Positions 8,226-17,934 of a DNA stretch of 64,000 nucleotides are shown here, in pieces; the stretch's first letter is position 1; every line of letters starts with the position of its first letter. Location: contig NZ_JBGUAU010000017.1 of assembly GCF_041820985.1 (NCBI RefSeq), positions 1 to 64,000 on the forward strand, written 5' to 3'. The translations under genes were made by a program, and so were the position numbers. A model generated the notes under the pieces. That model was not told the DNA's origin. It saw nothing but the letters and a program-made list of their open reading frames with translations, and ran no database searches. Origin of the DNA: Evansella sp041820985 (lineage in GTDB: Bacteria > Bacillota > Bacilli > Bacillales > Salisediminibacteriaceae).

Positions 8226-10541
8226 TCATTTCACCAACGCTTCTTTTAATACCTCATCCAAATGAGACACAGGAATGAAGGTTAAATCTTTTCTTACGCT
8301 TTCGGGAATATCTTCTAAATCTTTTTCATTATCCTTTGGCATGATAATGTGTGTTAAGCCTGCACGATGTGCACTCATGGATTTTTCTTTTAATCCACCA
8401 ATTGGAAGTACTCTCCCACGTAGCGTAATTTCACCTGTCATCCCTACTTCTTTACGAACAGCTTTTCCAGTTAATGCAGAAATAAGTGCTGTTGCCATTG
8501 TAATACCAGCAGAAGGTCCATCCTTTGGCACTGCTCCTTCTGGTACATGAATATGAATATCATTTTTTTCGTGGAAATCAGGGTCTATTGATAACTCCTC
8601 TGATTTAGAACGAATGTAACTAAAAGCAGCTTGAGCAGATTCTTTCATTACATCTCCTAGTTTCCCTGTTAACGTTAACTTCCCTTTACCAGGAGCTAAA
8701 GATACCTCAATCATTAACGTATCTCCACCAGCAGTCGTATAAGCTAACCCTGTTGCTGCGCCTACAGAATCTTCCAACTCTGCTTTTCCGTAACGGTACT
8801 TCGGTTTTCCAAGTAACTCTTCAATCGTTTTGTCTGTTACAACCACACGCTTTTTATCTCCGGAAACAATGATTTTTGCTGCTTTTCGGCAAATCGTCGC
8901 CATTTGACGTTCTAAATTACGAACCCCAGCTTCACGAGTATAATAGCGTACAACCTTCAATAGTGCCTCTTCTTTTACTTGTAATTTCCCTTTTGTTAAT
9001 CCGTGTTCCTTCACCTGTTTTGGAAGTAAATACTCTTGTGCAATGTTTAGTTTTTCAACTTCTGTGTAGCCTGCAATATGAATAATTTCCATACGATCCA
9101 TTAATGGTGCTGGAATTGCTCCAATATTGTTCGCAGTCATCACAAACATTACTTTCGATAAATCATATGCTTCTTCTATATAATGATCACTGAAGCTATT
9201 ATTTTGTTCTGGATCTAATACTTCTAACATTGCGGCAGATGGATCTCCACGGAAATCACTTGCCATTTTATCAATTTCATCTAGAAGGAAAACAGGATTT
9301 CGTGTACCTGCCTTTTTCATCCCTTGAATAATTCTCCCTGGCATTGCTCCAACATACGTACGTCGGTGACCACGGATTTCTGCTTCATCACGAACTCCCC
9401 CTAAAGAGATTCGAACAAAGTTACGCCCTAAAGAACGAGCGATAGATCTCGCCAACGATGTTTTCCCCACTCCTGGGGGTCCTGCTAGGCATAGAATCGG
9501 TCCTTTTAGTTCTTTCGTTAGCTGTTGTACAGCCAAATATTCCAGAACTCGCTCTTTTACTTTTTCTAACCCATAATGATCTTCGTCTAATATCTTTTCT
9601 GAGCGATGAATATCTAGCATATCTGTAGTTTCTTGTTTCCATGGAATCTGTACTAACCAATCAATATAATTGCGAATGACGGAGCTTTCCGCAGAGCTTG
9701 CAGGCATTTTCTCATATCGTGCTAACTCTTTTATCGCTTTTTCCTCTACGGACTCTGGCATGTCTGCATCGGCAATTTTTGAACGTAATTCGTCTATTTC
9801 TCCTTCTTTGCCATCCTTGTCACCCAATTCTTTTTGGATAGCTTTCATCTGTTCACGCAAATAATATTCTTTTTGCGTTTTTTCCATGGACTTTTTCACT
9901 CGTTGTCCAATTTTCTTCTCTAGACCTAATACCTCTTTTTCATTTCGTAGTATCTGAAGAATTTTAGTAAGTCTATCCTCAAGATTAATGATTTCCAATA
10001 CTTCCTGTTTTTGGACAACTTTTAAAGGTAAATGAGATGCAATAATATCCGCAAGGCGTCCAGGCTCGATAATATCAGAAACAGTTGCAAATGTTTCTTG
10101 AGAAACCTTTTTAGATAAATGAATATATTGCTCGAATTGCTCCAGAACATTTCTCATTAACGCTTGTTCTTCTACAGTAGCTTCTTGACGCTCGTCTAGA
10201 AGATTAACTTCAACCTCAACGTACTCTTCCTTTTCTTCAAACTGTTCGATTGTACCTCGCTGAATTCCTTCCACCAGAACACGGATTGTTCCGTTCGGTA
10301 GCTTTAGCATTTGATTTACTTTTGCTAATGTTCCTACTGAATAAACATCTTCTTCCCCAGGTTCATCAATCGATATTTCTTTCTGTGTTGCTAGAAAAAT
10401 TTCATGCTCCTCTACCATCGCACGTTCTAACGCTTGTACCGACTTGTCTCTTCCAACATCTAGATGTAAAACCATCGTTGGATAAACAAGCAAACCTCTT
10501 AACGGCAGTAAAGGGAGTCGTTTCAGAGAATCTGTACTCAT
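8226..10541 (-). CDS. lonA: ATP-dependent protease LonA
   Basis: Cytosolic AAA+ serine protease that degrades misfolded and regulatory proteins. Order: N-terminal substrate domain (1-200), coiled region, AAA+ module with Walker A GPPGVGKT near 355 and Walker B FLLDEIDKM, sensor region, and the protease domain with catalytic Ser677 in KDGPSAG and Lys718 in GGLKEK. Length 771, close to B. subtilis. AAAGGTGTG lies upstream of the ATG. Coupled to ysxC. Promoter candidate at 10658-10686. Confidence 0.98.
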   Translation of the reverse strand: MSTDSLKRLPLLPLRGLLVYPTMVLHLDVGRDKSVQALERAMVEEHEIFLATQKEISIDEPGEEDVYSVGTLAKVNQMLKLPNGTIRVLVEGIQRGTIEQFEEKEEYVEVEVNLLDERQEATVEEQALMRNVLEQFEQYIHLSKKVSQETFATVSDIIEPGRLADIIASHLPLKVVQKQEVLEIINLEDRLTKILQILRNEKEVLGLEKKIGQRVKKSMEKTQKEYYLREQMKAIQKELGDKDGKEGEIDELRSKIADADMPESVEEKAIKELARYEKMPASSAESSVIRNYIDWLVQIPWKQETTDMLDIHRSEKILDEDHYGLEKVKERVLEYLAVQQLTKELKGPILCLAGPPGVGKTSLARSIARSLGRNFVRISLGGVRDEAEIRGHRRTYVGAMPGRIIQGMKKAGTRNPVFLLDEIDKMASDFRGDPSAAMLEVLDPEQNNSFSDHYIEEAYDLSKVMFVMTANNIGAIPAPLMDRMEIIHIAGYTEVEKLNIAQEYLLPKQVKEHGLTKGKLQVKEEALLKVVRYYTREAGVRNLERQMATICRKAAKIIVSGDKKRVVVTDKTIEELLGKPKYRYGKAELEDSVGAATGLAYTTAGGDTLMIEVSLAPGKGKLTLTGKLGDVMKESAQAAFSYIRSKSEELSIDPDFHEKNDIHIHVPEGAVPKDGPSAGITMATALISALTGKAVRKEVGMTGEITLRGRVLPIGGLKEKSMSAHRAGLTHIIMPKDNEKDLEDIPESVRKDLTFIPVSHLDEVLKEALVK

Positions 10542-10657
10542 ATGTATTCACACCTTTCCCTAAACCAATCTATTAGAAAAACTTGGCTTATCACCAAGTC
10601 ATCATGGCGAAAGTCTTAGATTTTCTTATACTTTACTCCTATAGTCTAGTTAATCAA

Positions 10658-10686
10658 TCATTAAAGTATAAAAAAATGTTTGTCAA
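10658..10686 (-). promoter_or_regulatory. Candidate lonA promoter
   Basis: On the minus strand TTGACA (10681-10686), 17 nt, TAATGA (10658-10663), about 117 nt before lonA. The -35 is perfect, the -10 weak. No CIRCE or tandem CtsR heptads are visible nearby. Confidence 0.5.
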
Positions 10687-10750
10687 TTCATAACAATTTA
10701 GTCTTGTTCAATTTTATATCATAGAACCGTCTTTGTCTAACAATGGTGTA

Positions 10751-10920
10751 GTCTACTCTGAAAATACGTGGGTTTATAGTAGTTCAAACGTAGCTAGTAT
10801 GACTAACTTTGTTGGTTTGTATTCCATTCGCTCCAGCCTGCTTGCTTCTAACCAAGTGCATAAGTACGACATCCATTCATTCTTCACGGTGTCTTCTTTG
10901 CTAGGGGAGCTTCCGAGCTG
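10751..10920 (+). repeat. Dispersed repeat family A, copy 2 (lonB-lonA spacer)
   Basis: TACTCTGAAAATACGTG, then ACTAACTTTGTTGGTTTGTA and TTCCATTCGCTCCAGCCTGC; the right half has diverged but ends in a GGGGAGCTTCCGAGC block as in other copies. It fills most of the 405-nt gap between lonA and lonB and reaches within about 30 nt of the lonB stop. Confidence 0.8.
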
Positions 10921-10946
10921 TGAAAGGAAAGGAGGGCCTAATTTAA

Positions 10947-12632
10947 TTAGACCCCTGACTGTCCTAATGCAAAAGAAGCCGCTGCTGGTAGTGTAGAACT
11001 ATCTTCTAATTCTTCTTCTTTTGCTGGATTAACGAAGGAAAGACGGAACACTTCATCTAATGTATCTACTGGATGAATTCGAATCCCTTCGAAGTCCTGT
11101 AATATAGATTGAAAATTGGCTTTTGGAATGATAACTTCTGTTGCGCCTGCTTGTTTCGCTGCTTCAACCTTGGCTACGACACCACCAATTGGTTTTACAT
11201 GGCCATGTATTCCTAACTCACCCGTCATCGCAACTTTATAAGAAATTGGGAGCTTATGAATGGCTGAATAAATAGCTGTGGCCATTGCAATACCTGCGGA
11301 AGGGCCATCCACTGGAATACCTCCTGGAAAATTAACATGGATATCATAATCGAATGTATTTACACCAATGTTCCGTAATACAGTAAGAACATTTTCTATT
11401 GATCCTCTTGCCATACTTTTCCGCTTCACTTGCTTTGTTTGACTTCCAGAAGTCTCTTCCTCCGCTATACCTGTTATGTTTAATGATCCTTTTCCCTTAT
11501 TTTCTATTACAGTAACCTCTATATCTAAAATTGATCCCATATTTGGACCAAATACACCTAATCCATTTACAAACCCTACTTTATCTTCTTTATGAATCTT
11601 CTTCTCCGGTCTCGGCGAACGCTGACTAGAATAAATAACCCATTCAATATCTTTCACAGATATATTATCTCTTCCTTCACTTGAAGCCATCCCAGCAGCA
11701 ATTTGGATAATATTAACTGCTTCACGCCCATTTGACGCATATTGTGAAGTTAGCTCATAAACATTGTCATCTGCTTTTACTCCAATACGATCCACTGCTT
11801 TTTTCGCAACAGTAATAATCTCTAATGGTGTTAATGGTCGGAAATACACTTCCATACACCGAGATCGTATCGCTGGTGGGATTTCTTCTGGTGACCTCGT
11901 TGTTGCACTTATTAAGCGAAAATCTGCAGGCATTCCATTTTTAAAAATATCATGGATATGTGGAGGAATCTGTTCGTTTTCCTCACTGTAATAGGCACTT
12001 TCTAAGAAAACCTTTCTATCCTCTAACACTTTAAGTAGTTTATTGATTTGTATGGAGTGAAGTTCCCCAATCTCATCAATAAATAAAATACCACCATGTG
12101 CTTTAGAAACAGCACCTTTTTTCGGCTGAGGAATTCCAGCTTGCCCCATCGCTCCTGCACCTTGATATATAGGATCATGTACAGACCCTATTAAAGGATC
12201 AGCAATTCCTCGTTCATCAAATCTTGCAGTAGCTCCATCTAATTCCACAAATACAGATGTATGCTTAAATGGTGAATTGGGGTTTACCTTTGCTTCATTT
12301 AAAACTAGCCTTGCAGCAGCAGTTTTTCCAACTCCTGGGGGGCCATAGATGATAACATGCTGAGGATTTGGCCCACAGATTGCTGCTTGTAGTGCTCTAA
12401 TTCCATCTTTTTGACCAACAATATCATCAAAGGATTGAGGTCTAATTTTTTCTGATAATGGTTCGCTCAAAGTAATAGAGCGTAGTTTACGCAGTTGCTC
12501 CAATTCCTTTTTCGATTCTTTATCAATAGAAACTTTTTGTGTGCGCTGATTTCTCAACAGATTCCAAAAGTAAAGACCGATCACAATACCAAAAAAGAGC
12601 TGGATAAAGAAAGCCATTCCGGTCAAACTCAT
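10947..12632 (-). CDS. lonB: Sporulation-associated Lon-like protease LonB
   Basis: Membrane-anchored Lon-type protease; in B. subtilis it is made in the forespore under sigma-F. The 561-residue product has an N-terminal transmembrane segment (about 5-25, FFIQLFFGIVIGLYFW), an AAA+ module with Walker A GPPGVGKT near residue 97 and Walker B FIDEIGE, and a protease domain with Ser445 in VDGPSAG and Lys488. It lacks the long Lon N-domain, which distinguishes it from LonA. The last residues after LEDSSTL are poorly conserved and abut a repeat. SD AGGAGGG. Confidence 0.95.
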   Translation of the reverse strand: MSLTGMAFFIQLFFGIVIGLYFWNLLRNQRTQKVSIDKESKKELEQLRKLRSITLSEPLSEKIRPQSFDDIVGQKDGIRALQAAICGPNPQHVIIYGPPGVGKTAAARLVLNEAKVNPNSPFKHTSVFVELDGATARFDERGIADPLIGSVHDPIYQGAGAMGQAGIPQPKKGAVSKAHGGILFIDEIGELHSIQINKLLKVLEDRKVFLESAYYSEENEQIPPHIHDIFKNGMPADFRLISATTRSPEEIPPAIRSRCMEVYFRPLTPLEIITVAKKAVDRIGVKADDNVYELTSQYASNGREAVNIIQIAAGMASSEGRDNISVKDIEWVIYSSQRSPRPEKKIHKEDKVGFVNGLGVFGPNMGSILDIEVTVIENKGKGSLNITGIAEEETSGSQTKQVKRKSMARGSIENVLTVLRNIGVNTFDYDIHVNFPGGIPVDGPSAGIAMATAIYSAIHKLPISYKVAMTGELGIHGHVKPIGGVVAKVEAAKQAGATEVIIPKANFQSILQDFEGIRIHPVDTLDEVFRLSFVNPAKEEELEDSSTLPAAASFALGQSGV

Positions 12633-12668
12633 TAATTACCCTCCTGACTAAATTTTCGTTGTGCTGAT

Positions 12669-12678
12669 TAGTATTTCC
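12669..12678 (-). promoter_or_regulatory. Possible sigma-F type -10 element for lonB
   Basis: GGAAATACTA on the minus strand fits the sigma-F -10 pattern GGnnAnAnTR at all fixed positions and lies 37 nt before the lonB ATG, a suitable distance. No good GYATA -35 is seen at the right spacing, so this is only a candidate consistent with the known sigma-F control of lonB. Confidence 0.35.
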
Positions 12679-12791
12679 TGAATATCCAAGATCATTTGTA
12701 AAAATGAAAGTAGGGAATAATTGTTAATCTCGGATGTCGTTTTTTTCCATTAATGAGGTTCTTATTATGCCCTAGGGTGAGGTTTGTACGG

Positions 12792-12892
12792 TTTATTTTC
12801 ATTCCACCTCATCTCCAGCTCCTTTCGGAAAACAACAGCGCTTTATTTTCCGTTGCAACTCATTTTCCAGCTCCTTACGGAAAACAACAAGG
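12792..12892 (+). repeat. Two degenerate tandem copies of about 51 bp (lonB-clpX spacer)
   Basis: TTTATTTTC starts each copy (12792 and 12843); both share a CTCCAGCTCCTT-like or TTCCAGCTCCTT block followed by CGGAAAACAACA. The second copy contains TTTTCCGT and ACGGAAAA as arms of an inverted repeat. Non-coding. The period nearly equals that of the two 52-bp arrays elsewhere in the window. Confidence 0.6.
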
Positions 12893-12913
12893 TCAAAAAA
12901 TTGTTTGCTAAAT

Positions 12914-12942
12914 AAAAAACCACTAACACAAGGTCAGTGGTT
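12914..12942 (-). terminator. clpX terminator
   Basis: Stem AACCACT (12919-12925) with AGTGGTT (12936-12942), followed on the minus strand by a T-run, immediately after the clpX stop. Confidence 0.8.
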
Positions 12943-12956
12943 CAACAAATTATCTA

Positions 12957-14219
12957 TTACGCGCTTTCTTTTGGCTCTTTGATGATTTCTCCGTCTTGAG
13001 ATTCAAGAATTGGCCGCTTTTTGTCACGAACAGCTTCATCTGTAATTAAGCATTTAGCAATATCTTCTCTCGATGGCAGTTCATACATAACATCGAGCAT
13101 GATTCCTTCAATGATTGATCGTAGTCCACGTGCACCCGTTTTTCGTTCAATCGCTTGCTTTGCAACTTCACGCAAAGCATCATCAGTAAATTCAAGTTCT
13201 ACATCATCTAATTCAAGAAGCTTTTGATATTGTTTAACAAGAGCATTTTTCGGTTTCGTTAAAATTTCTACTAAAGCTGCTTCATCTAAAGGCATTAAGC
13301 TCGAAATAACTGGTAAACGCCCAATAAACTCAGGAATTAAACCATATCTTAATAAATCTTCTGGAAGAATCTTAGCTAAGTATTGACCTTCTTTTAGATC
13401 TTCAGCAGATGTTTCAGATCCAAAACCAATTACTTTCTTACCAAGACGTCGTTTAATAATCTGTTCAATACCATCAAAGGCACCACCAACGATGAATAGT
13501 ACATTTGTTGTATCAATTTGGATGAATTCTTGATGTGGATGTTTACGTCCACCTTGTGGAGGAACACTAGCTGTCGTTCCTTCAAGAATTTTCAATAAAG
13601 CTTGCTGAACACCTTCACCGGATACGTCACGAGTGATGGATGGATTTTCAGACTTTCTAGCAACTTTATCAATTTCATCAATATAAATGATTCCACGTTC
13701 TGCTTTTTCTACATCGTAATCGGCAGCTTGGATTAGTTTTAGTAAGATATTTTCAACATCTTCCCCAACATAACCTGCTTCCGTTAATGAAGTAGCATCA
13801 GCAATTGCAAACGGCACATTTAAGATTCTAGCTAATGTTTGTGCTAACAATGTTTTACCACTACCTGTTGGACCTATTAAGCAAATATTACTTTTTGCTA
13901 ATTCTACTTCATCATTTTTTTGAGTGGAATTTACACGTTTGTAATGATTATATACGGCAACAGACAGCGTCTTCTTCGCTTGATCTTGACCAATAACATA
14001 ATCATTTAAGATTTCACGAATCTCTTGTGGTTTTGGAATGTCTTCCATCTCCACTTCTTCTTCGCTACCTAATTCTTCTTCTACAATTTCAGTGCACAGC
14101 TCAATACACTCATCACATATATAAACACCAGGACCAGCAACAAGTTTTCTTACTTGATCCTGTGTTTTTCCACAAAAGGAACATTTAAGTTGCCCTTTTT
14201 CTTCATTAAATTTAAACAT
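12957..14219 (-). CDS. clpX: ATP-dependent Clp protease ATP-binding subunit ClpX
   Basis: AAA+ unfoldase that feeds substrates to ClpP. N-terminal zinc-binding domain with Cys13, Cys16, Cys35 and Cys38 (CSFC and CDEC), Walker A GPTGSGKT near 117, Walker B IYIDEIDK, and the ClpP-docking loop with IGFG near 267. The ATG at 14219 has AGGGG 8-9 nt before it and gives 420 residues, the same as B. subtilis; the GTG three codons upstream sits in the SD spacing. Monocistronic with its own terminator. Its upstream 548-nt spacer is AT-rich; no certain promoter could be picked. Confidence 0.98.
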   Translation of the reverse strand: MFKFNEEKGQLKCSFCGKTQDQVRKLVAGPGVYICDECIELCTEIVEEELGSEEEVEMEDIPKPQEIREILNDYVIGQDQAKKTLSVAVYNHYKRVNSTQKNDEVELAKSNICLIGPTGSGKTLLAQTLARILNVPFAIADATSLTEAGYVGEDVENILLKLIQAADYDVEKAERGIIYIDEIDKVARKSENPSITRDVSGEGVQQALLKILEGTTASVPPQGGRKHPHQEFIQIDTTNVLFIVGGAFDGIEQIIKRRLGKKVIGFGSETSAEDLKEGQYLAKILPEDLLRYGLIPEFIGRLPVISSLMPLDEAALVEILTKPKNALVKQYQKLLELDDVELEFTDDALREVAKQAIERKTGARGLRSIIEGIMLDVMYELPSREDIAKCLITDEAVRDKKRPILESQDGEIIKEPKESA

Positions 14220-14716
14220 TACGTTCACCCCTTACAGTAAAATTAAGAACGGAACTCTTTATCAAGATAATTACCTTTCTTATCCCAACTAGATATAACC
14301 TATTTACATTGTACCTTGCTGAACGTTTTTTTAATCACTTCAACTGTACAATGGTTTCAAAAGAATACAAAAACAAGTAAGCAGAAAACGTCTACCTTTA
14401 ATTGGATTGTACCATAGGTTTAAATAATCTCTGAATAGAAAACCTTGTTTTTACGATTAATATATTTCCACAAGAATATATCACAAGGGAAGCTCTGTCA
14501 AATAATTTGCATTTCTTCACAAAATGGAATAGTTACTTAATCGTATAAAAATAAGGCTTATCTTATAACCTTTTTTACAATCATAATAAGGCGAATTCAG
14601 GCATATAAATGGTACAAGTTCTCCATTCAAGATGATCATTGCGCAAAAAGTGACGTGAATAGTATGTATAACACTTTTTTCTACAAATAATTCAATTTAG
14701 ACCATTATGTATAGAA

Positions 14717-14743
14717 GCAAGGCATGAAATATTCATGCCTTGC
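14717..14743. terminator. Hairpin downstream of tig
   Basis: A 12-bp perfect stem, GCAAGGCATGAA with TTCATGCCTTGC, around a 3-nt loop, 25 nt after the tig stop. On the minus strand only a short T-stretch follows, so it may act as an RNA end-protecting hairpin or a weak terminator. The remaining sequence up to clpX (14220-14716) shows no gene. Confidence 0.6.
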
Positions 14744-14767
14744 CCCAATTCTTTTTTTATTGAAAGA

Positions 14768-16063
14768 TTACTCAGCTACTTTGCTGTTCTCTACTAAGAA
14801 ATCAATCGCTTTACGAACTTTTAAGTCGTTCTTTAATGTATCTACTCCACCTTGCATAGCAAGGATTTGTTTAATTTCTTCTGCAGTACGTTGGTATGTT
14901 TCAGCCATAAGATTGATTTCTTTATCAACATCTTCTTCTGATACTTCCAAGTTTTCTGCATTACCAATAGCTTCTAACGTTAAATTCATACGTACACGTT
15001 TTTCAGCATCATCATGGAATTGTGCTTTCATTCCTTCTTCGTCTGTTTGCGAAAATTGGTAATACATGTCTAAAGACATACCTTGAGATTGTAAACGTTG
15101 ACCAAACTCTTGTAACATACGGTCCGTTTCCGTTGTAACCATTGCTTCAGGAACATCAATTTCTGCATTTTCTGAAGCTTTTTCTACTAATGTGTCACGT
15201 TTTTCGTTTTCTGCTTGTTGATTTTTAGAAGTTTCTAGTTTTTCACGAATTTTCCCTTTTAATTCGTCTAACGTTTCAACCTCTTCATCTGTATCCTTTG
15301 CAAATTCATCATCAAGCTCAGGAAGCTCTTTTCGCTTAATATCATGAATTTTCACCTTGAATAATGCAGGCTTACCTGCTAATTCTTCCGAATGATACTC
15401 TGCTGGGAATTCCACGTTAACTTCTACATCTTCCCCAGTTTTTGTTCCTACAAGCTGCTCTTCAAATCCAGGAATGAATTGACCAGAACCAATTTCAAGG
15501 GAATAGTTTTCCGCTTTTCCACCTTCAAAAGCTTCCCCATCTACAAAACCTTCAAAATCCATAACAACAGTATCACCGTTTGCTACTTCTCCATCTTCAA
15601 TAGCTACTAAATCAGCGTGTCTTTCTTGAAGTTGCTTAATTTCAGCATCTACATCTTCATCAGTAACAGTAACGTCTTGTGATTCTACTTCTAAACCTTT
15701 ATAATCACCAAGCTTTACTTCTGGTTTTACTGTAACAGTTGCTTTAAAAACAAGATTTTGACCCTGTTCCATTGTATCAATGTCAATATCAGGACGGTCA
15801 ACTGGCTCAATTCCAGACTCTTCAATAGCTTCAGAATAAGCTTGTGGAAGAAGAATATCTAATGCATCTTGATAAAGTGATTCCACTCCAAAACGTTGTT
15901 CGAACATTTTACGTGGAATTTTTCCTTTACGGAATCCTGGTACATTTACCTTTTTAACTACTTTCTTAAAAGCTTCATCTAGAGCTGTATCCACGCGTTC
16001 GCTGCTTACTTCCACAGTAAGAACGCCTGAGTTACCTTCTAATTTTTCCCATTTAACAGTCAT
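14768..16063 (-). CDS. tig: Trigger factor, ribosome-bound chaperone and peptidyl-prolyl isomerase
   Basis: Binds the ribosome exit site and shields nascent chains. N-terminal domain with the ribosome-docking signature GFRKGKIPR near residue 43, FKBP-type PPIase domain about 160-245, and a helical C-terminal chaperone domain. The ATG at 16063 is used; GGAGGG lies 10-11 nt upstream and the TTG further up has no SD. 431 residues, slightly longer than in B. subtilis (424). Own promoter at 16131-16158. Confidence 0.97.
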   Translation of the reverse strand: MTVKWEKLEGNSGVLTVEVSSERVDTALDEAFKKVVKKVNVPGFRKGKIPRKMFEQRFGVESLYQDALDILLPQAYSEAIEESGIEPVDRPDIDIDTMEQGQNLVFKATVTVKPEVKLGDYKGLEVESQDVTVTDEDVDAEIKQLQERHADLVAIEDGEVANGDTVVMDFEGFVDGEAFEGGKAENYSLEIGSGQFIPGFEEQLVGTKTGEDVEVNVEFPAEYHSEELAGKPALFKVKIHDIKRKELPELDDEFAKDTDEEVETLDELKGKIREKLETSKNQQAENEKRDTLVEKASENAEIDVPEAMVTTETDRMLQEFGQRLQSQGMSLDMYYQFSQTDEEGMKAQFHDDAEKRVRMNLTLEAIGNAENLEVSEEDVDKEINLMAETYQRTAEEIKQILAMQGGVDTLKNDLKVRKAIDFLVENSKVAE

Positions 16064-16130
16064 ATTATACTTTCCCTCCAAAATCAAAAAAAGAATACTT
16101 TTTTATCGAATCATTTTTTGCAACCCTTAT

Positions 16131-16158
16131 ATTATAACACAAGCTAGTGGCTTTTCAA
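16131..16158 (-). promoter_or_regulatory. tig promoter
   Basis: TTGAAA (16153-16158), 16 nt, then TATAAT (16131-16136) with an extended -10 TG (TGTTATAAT). It lies 68 nt before the tig ATG in the spacer after ysoA. Confidence 0.75.
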
Positions 16159-16170
16159 CGATTTCTACTA

Positions 16171-17223
16171 TTATGTATTTTCACTACTATTCATGAAAAG
16201 GTGTGACTCTATTTCTTTCATTTGTTGCACTGCTTTGGTAACTTCTTCTTCACTTACTAAATACCTTTCTGCTATTTCATGCACCTCCTGTGGATCATTC
16301 ATTAATATAGTACCTAACATATGTAAGGATGCGGCCCAAATAGATTCATTTGTAGGTTTAGGAGCCTTTGGATAAAGTGCAAACAAGAAATGCCACCATA
16401 CTTGTTGAACCATTTCAAACAAAGATGGACTATCTTGCCCTAATTCTTCATCTAATTTCTTTATTACATTCGTACCAAATTGCTCATGAAAAACATCTTC
16501 TAATGAATCTACATCAACAGTGAAAGTCTCACCAAACTTATGTACTTCGATAGTACCTTTTATGTTTAACTCTTTTAGCATTTGAAGTATGTAGCTTTTC
16601 AGTACCGGATTTCCATCTCCTAGTAAAAATGATTTATAAGCTTTTTCCACATCTTTACTATTTATTTGGCTAAGCTTTTGGATTGCTCCCCATTGTTGAT
16701 CTAATTCACCTTGCTCTAATAAGTGTAACCATTCTTCCTTCTTTCCAACCTCTTCCAATGTTTCCTCAAAATTCGGCTCTTCTTCATTCTCTACAGAAGG
16801 CTTTGTCATTTGCCTTGAAAAATTCAGTAGTTGGTAAAATGACTCTGCCATTTTAGCTGGCAGTTTTTCTTCAGAAATAACTGTTTCTAATAATACTTCC
16901 ACCTCTTGATAGTCTCCGAGTTGGATTAATATAGAAACATATACTTGTAGAACTTCATAATACTGACCAATTCCTTCTCTAAGCATTGACTCACAATGTT
17001 TCTTCGCTTCTGTTAAACGATTTAATTCTATGTTAGTAATAACAAGTCCGTACCGAGCCTGAGGGTGGGTGGGCTCTAGTTCCGTAGATTCCTGAAAATA
17101 TTGAAGAGCATCATAAAATTTCTTTTCTTTTAAAGAAGACATGCCTTTCTCAATAAGTTTTGATACTAAGCCAGGAAAGAGGATCACATTATTGTCGTCA
17201 TTCCCATTTGACTTATTCCCCAC
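16171..17223 (-). CDS. ysoA: Tetratricopeptide repeat protein (YsoA-like)
   Basis: A 350-residue soluble protein with TPR-like helical pairs over roughly residues 20-110 (KFYDALQYFQESTELEPTHP) and an acidic, helical remainder. The GTG at 17223 is chosen since GGTGGGG lies 7 nt upstream; a longer frame to 17292 has no SD. The position next to tig is that of B. subtilis ysoA, a TPR protein of unknown role. No signal peptide or membrane segment. Identity by position and architecture; function not known. Confidence 0.8.
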   Translation of the reverse strand: MGNKSNGNDDNNVILFPGLVSKLIEKGMSSLKEKKFYDALQYFQESTELEPTHPQARYGLVITNIELNRLTEAKKHCESMLREGIGQYYEVLQVYVSILIQLGDYQEVEVLLETVISEEKLPAKMAESFYQLLNFSRQMTKPSVENEEEPNFEETLEEVGKKEEWLHLLEQGELDQQWGAIQKLSQINSKDVEKAYKSFLLGDGNPVLKSYILQMLKELNIKGTIEVHKFGETFTVDVDSLEDVFHEQFGTNVIKKLDEELGQDSPSLFEMVQQVWWHFLFALYPKAPKPTNESIWAASLHMLGTILMNDPQEVHEIAERYLVSEEEVTKAVQQMKEIESHLFMNSSENT

Positions 17224-17390
17224 GTACTCACCCCACCTTTCAGTAACATTTATTCTTCCATTCAGTTTACCAATACCCCAAACGAAAAACAAATATATTT
17301 CATTTTTCCTTGTGTAATTTTTCTAGTAGAAATAGATGCTTTAAACAACTCTCCATGTTGTGAATTTAATTATTTTTGAATAGAGATATG

Positions 17391-17417
17391 AAAAAACGCA
17401 TGAACAATCATCATGCG
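17391..17417 (-). terminator. Terminator after the 43-codon gene
   Basis: CGCATGA (17397-17403) pairs with TCATGCG (17411-17417) and is followed on the minus strand by six T. It supports the small ORF upstream being transcribed. Confidence 0.75.
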
Positions 17418-17476
17418 CTCTCCATTCGCTACAGCTATTTAAGTATTGTTTCACTTATTAAAAATAGGTGAAGTTA

Positions 17477-17608
17477 TTACTCTGATGGTCTGTTTGGCCC
17501 CTCAAGCTTTTTATCTCCATAACCAGAAGCTTTCTCTTTTTCCATACGTTTTTTTGAATTTTGACCTTTTTGAATGGCTTTATTCTGCTCATTTCTTTCA
17601 TGATTCAT
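17477..17608 (-). CDS. Small hydrophilic protein of 43 residues, unknown
   Basis: Starts MNHERNEQNKAIQKGQ and ends KLEGPNRPSE; rich in Lys, Glu, Asn, Gln and Gly, with no Cys and no hydrophobic segment. AAGGAGGT lies 7-8 nt before the ATG at 17608; the earlier ATG two codons up is too close to the SD, and the longer reading to 17734 has no SD. Its own terminator follows. Composition is reminiscent of minor spore or stress proteins of Bacilli, but no family could be recognised. Confidence 0.7.
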   Translation of the reverse strand: MNHERNEQNKAIQKGQNSKKRMEKEKASGYGDKKLEGPNRPSE

Positions 17609-17749
17609 ATTCATGACCTCCTTAACACATTTACTTAGCGTACCATCATAAAGATGAAGTACTCTCTGTTTAATATGGCTTCGATCATACAGGAATATGT
17701 AGAAGGAGGTACATTTTAATTTTTGTTTTTTCACTTACTTGTATAGGGC

Positions 17750-17810
17750 TACCCTGAAAATACATGTATCAGACTATCTAGTAATGCTAATTTATTGAAT
17801 TGTATTCCAT
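17750..17810 (+). repeat. Dispersed repeat family A, truncated copy 3
   Basis: CTACCCTGAAAATACATGTA, then TCTAGTAATGCTAA and TTGTATTCCAT; the copy stops before the GC-rich right half. It occupies the spacer between the tRNA terminator and the small gene. Confidence 0.75.
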
Positions 17811-17882
17811 ATTTTTCATTAGCCATTGCCTACTTGTTTTACCTTAAGCACTAAATAGTACTTCCGGCTTTCGAAAAAAAAT

Positions 17883-17924
17883 AAAAAAAACGCTCACTAC
17901 GAATTTCATTCGTAATAAACGCTT
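17883..17924 (-). terminator. Terminator of the tRNA-Gly/tRNA-Arg transcript
   Basis: An imperfect long stem around ATTCGTA / TACGAAT, with GCG pairing at the base, followed on the minus strand by eight T. It lies 11 nt after the tRNA-Arg CCA end. Confidence 0.7.
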
Positions 17925-17934
17925 ATTGTATGTA

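Noticed and set aside
10542..10760. CtsR or CIRCE heat-shock operator before lonA
   Set aside because: No tandem GGTCAAA heptads and no CIRCE inverted repeat are present.
12880..12900. CtsR half-site near the clpX terminator
   Set aside because: A single GGTCAAA heptad, located downstream of clpX; not an operator arrangement.
14220..14716. A gene or small RNA between clpX and tig
   Set aside because: AT-rich with several weak -10-like strings, but no ORF with SD and no promoter-terminator pair.
17609..17734. N-terminal extension of the 43-residue protein
   Set aside because: No SD at the extended start, and a strong AAGGAGGT sits before the internal ATG.
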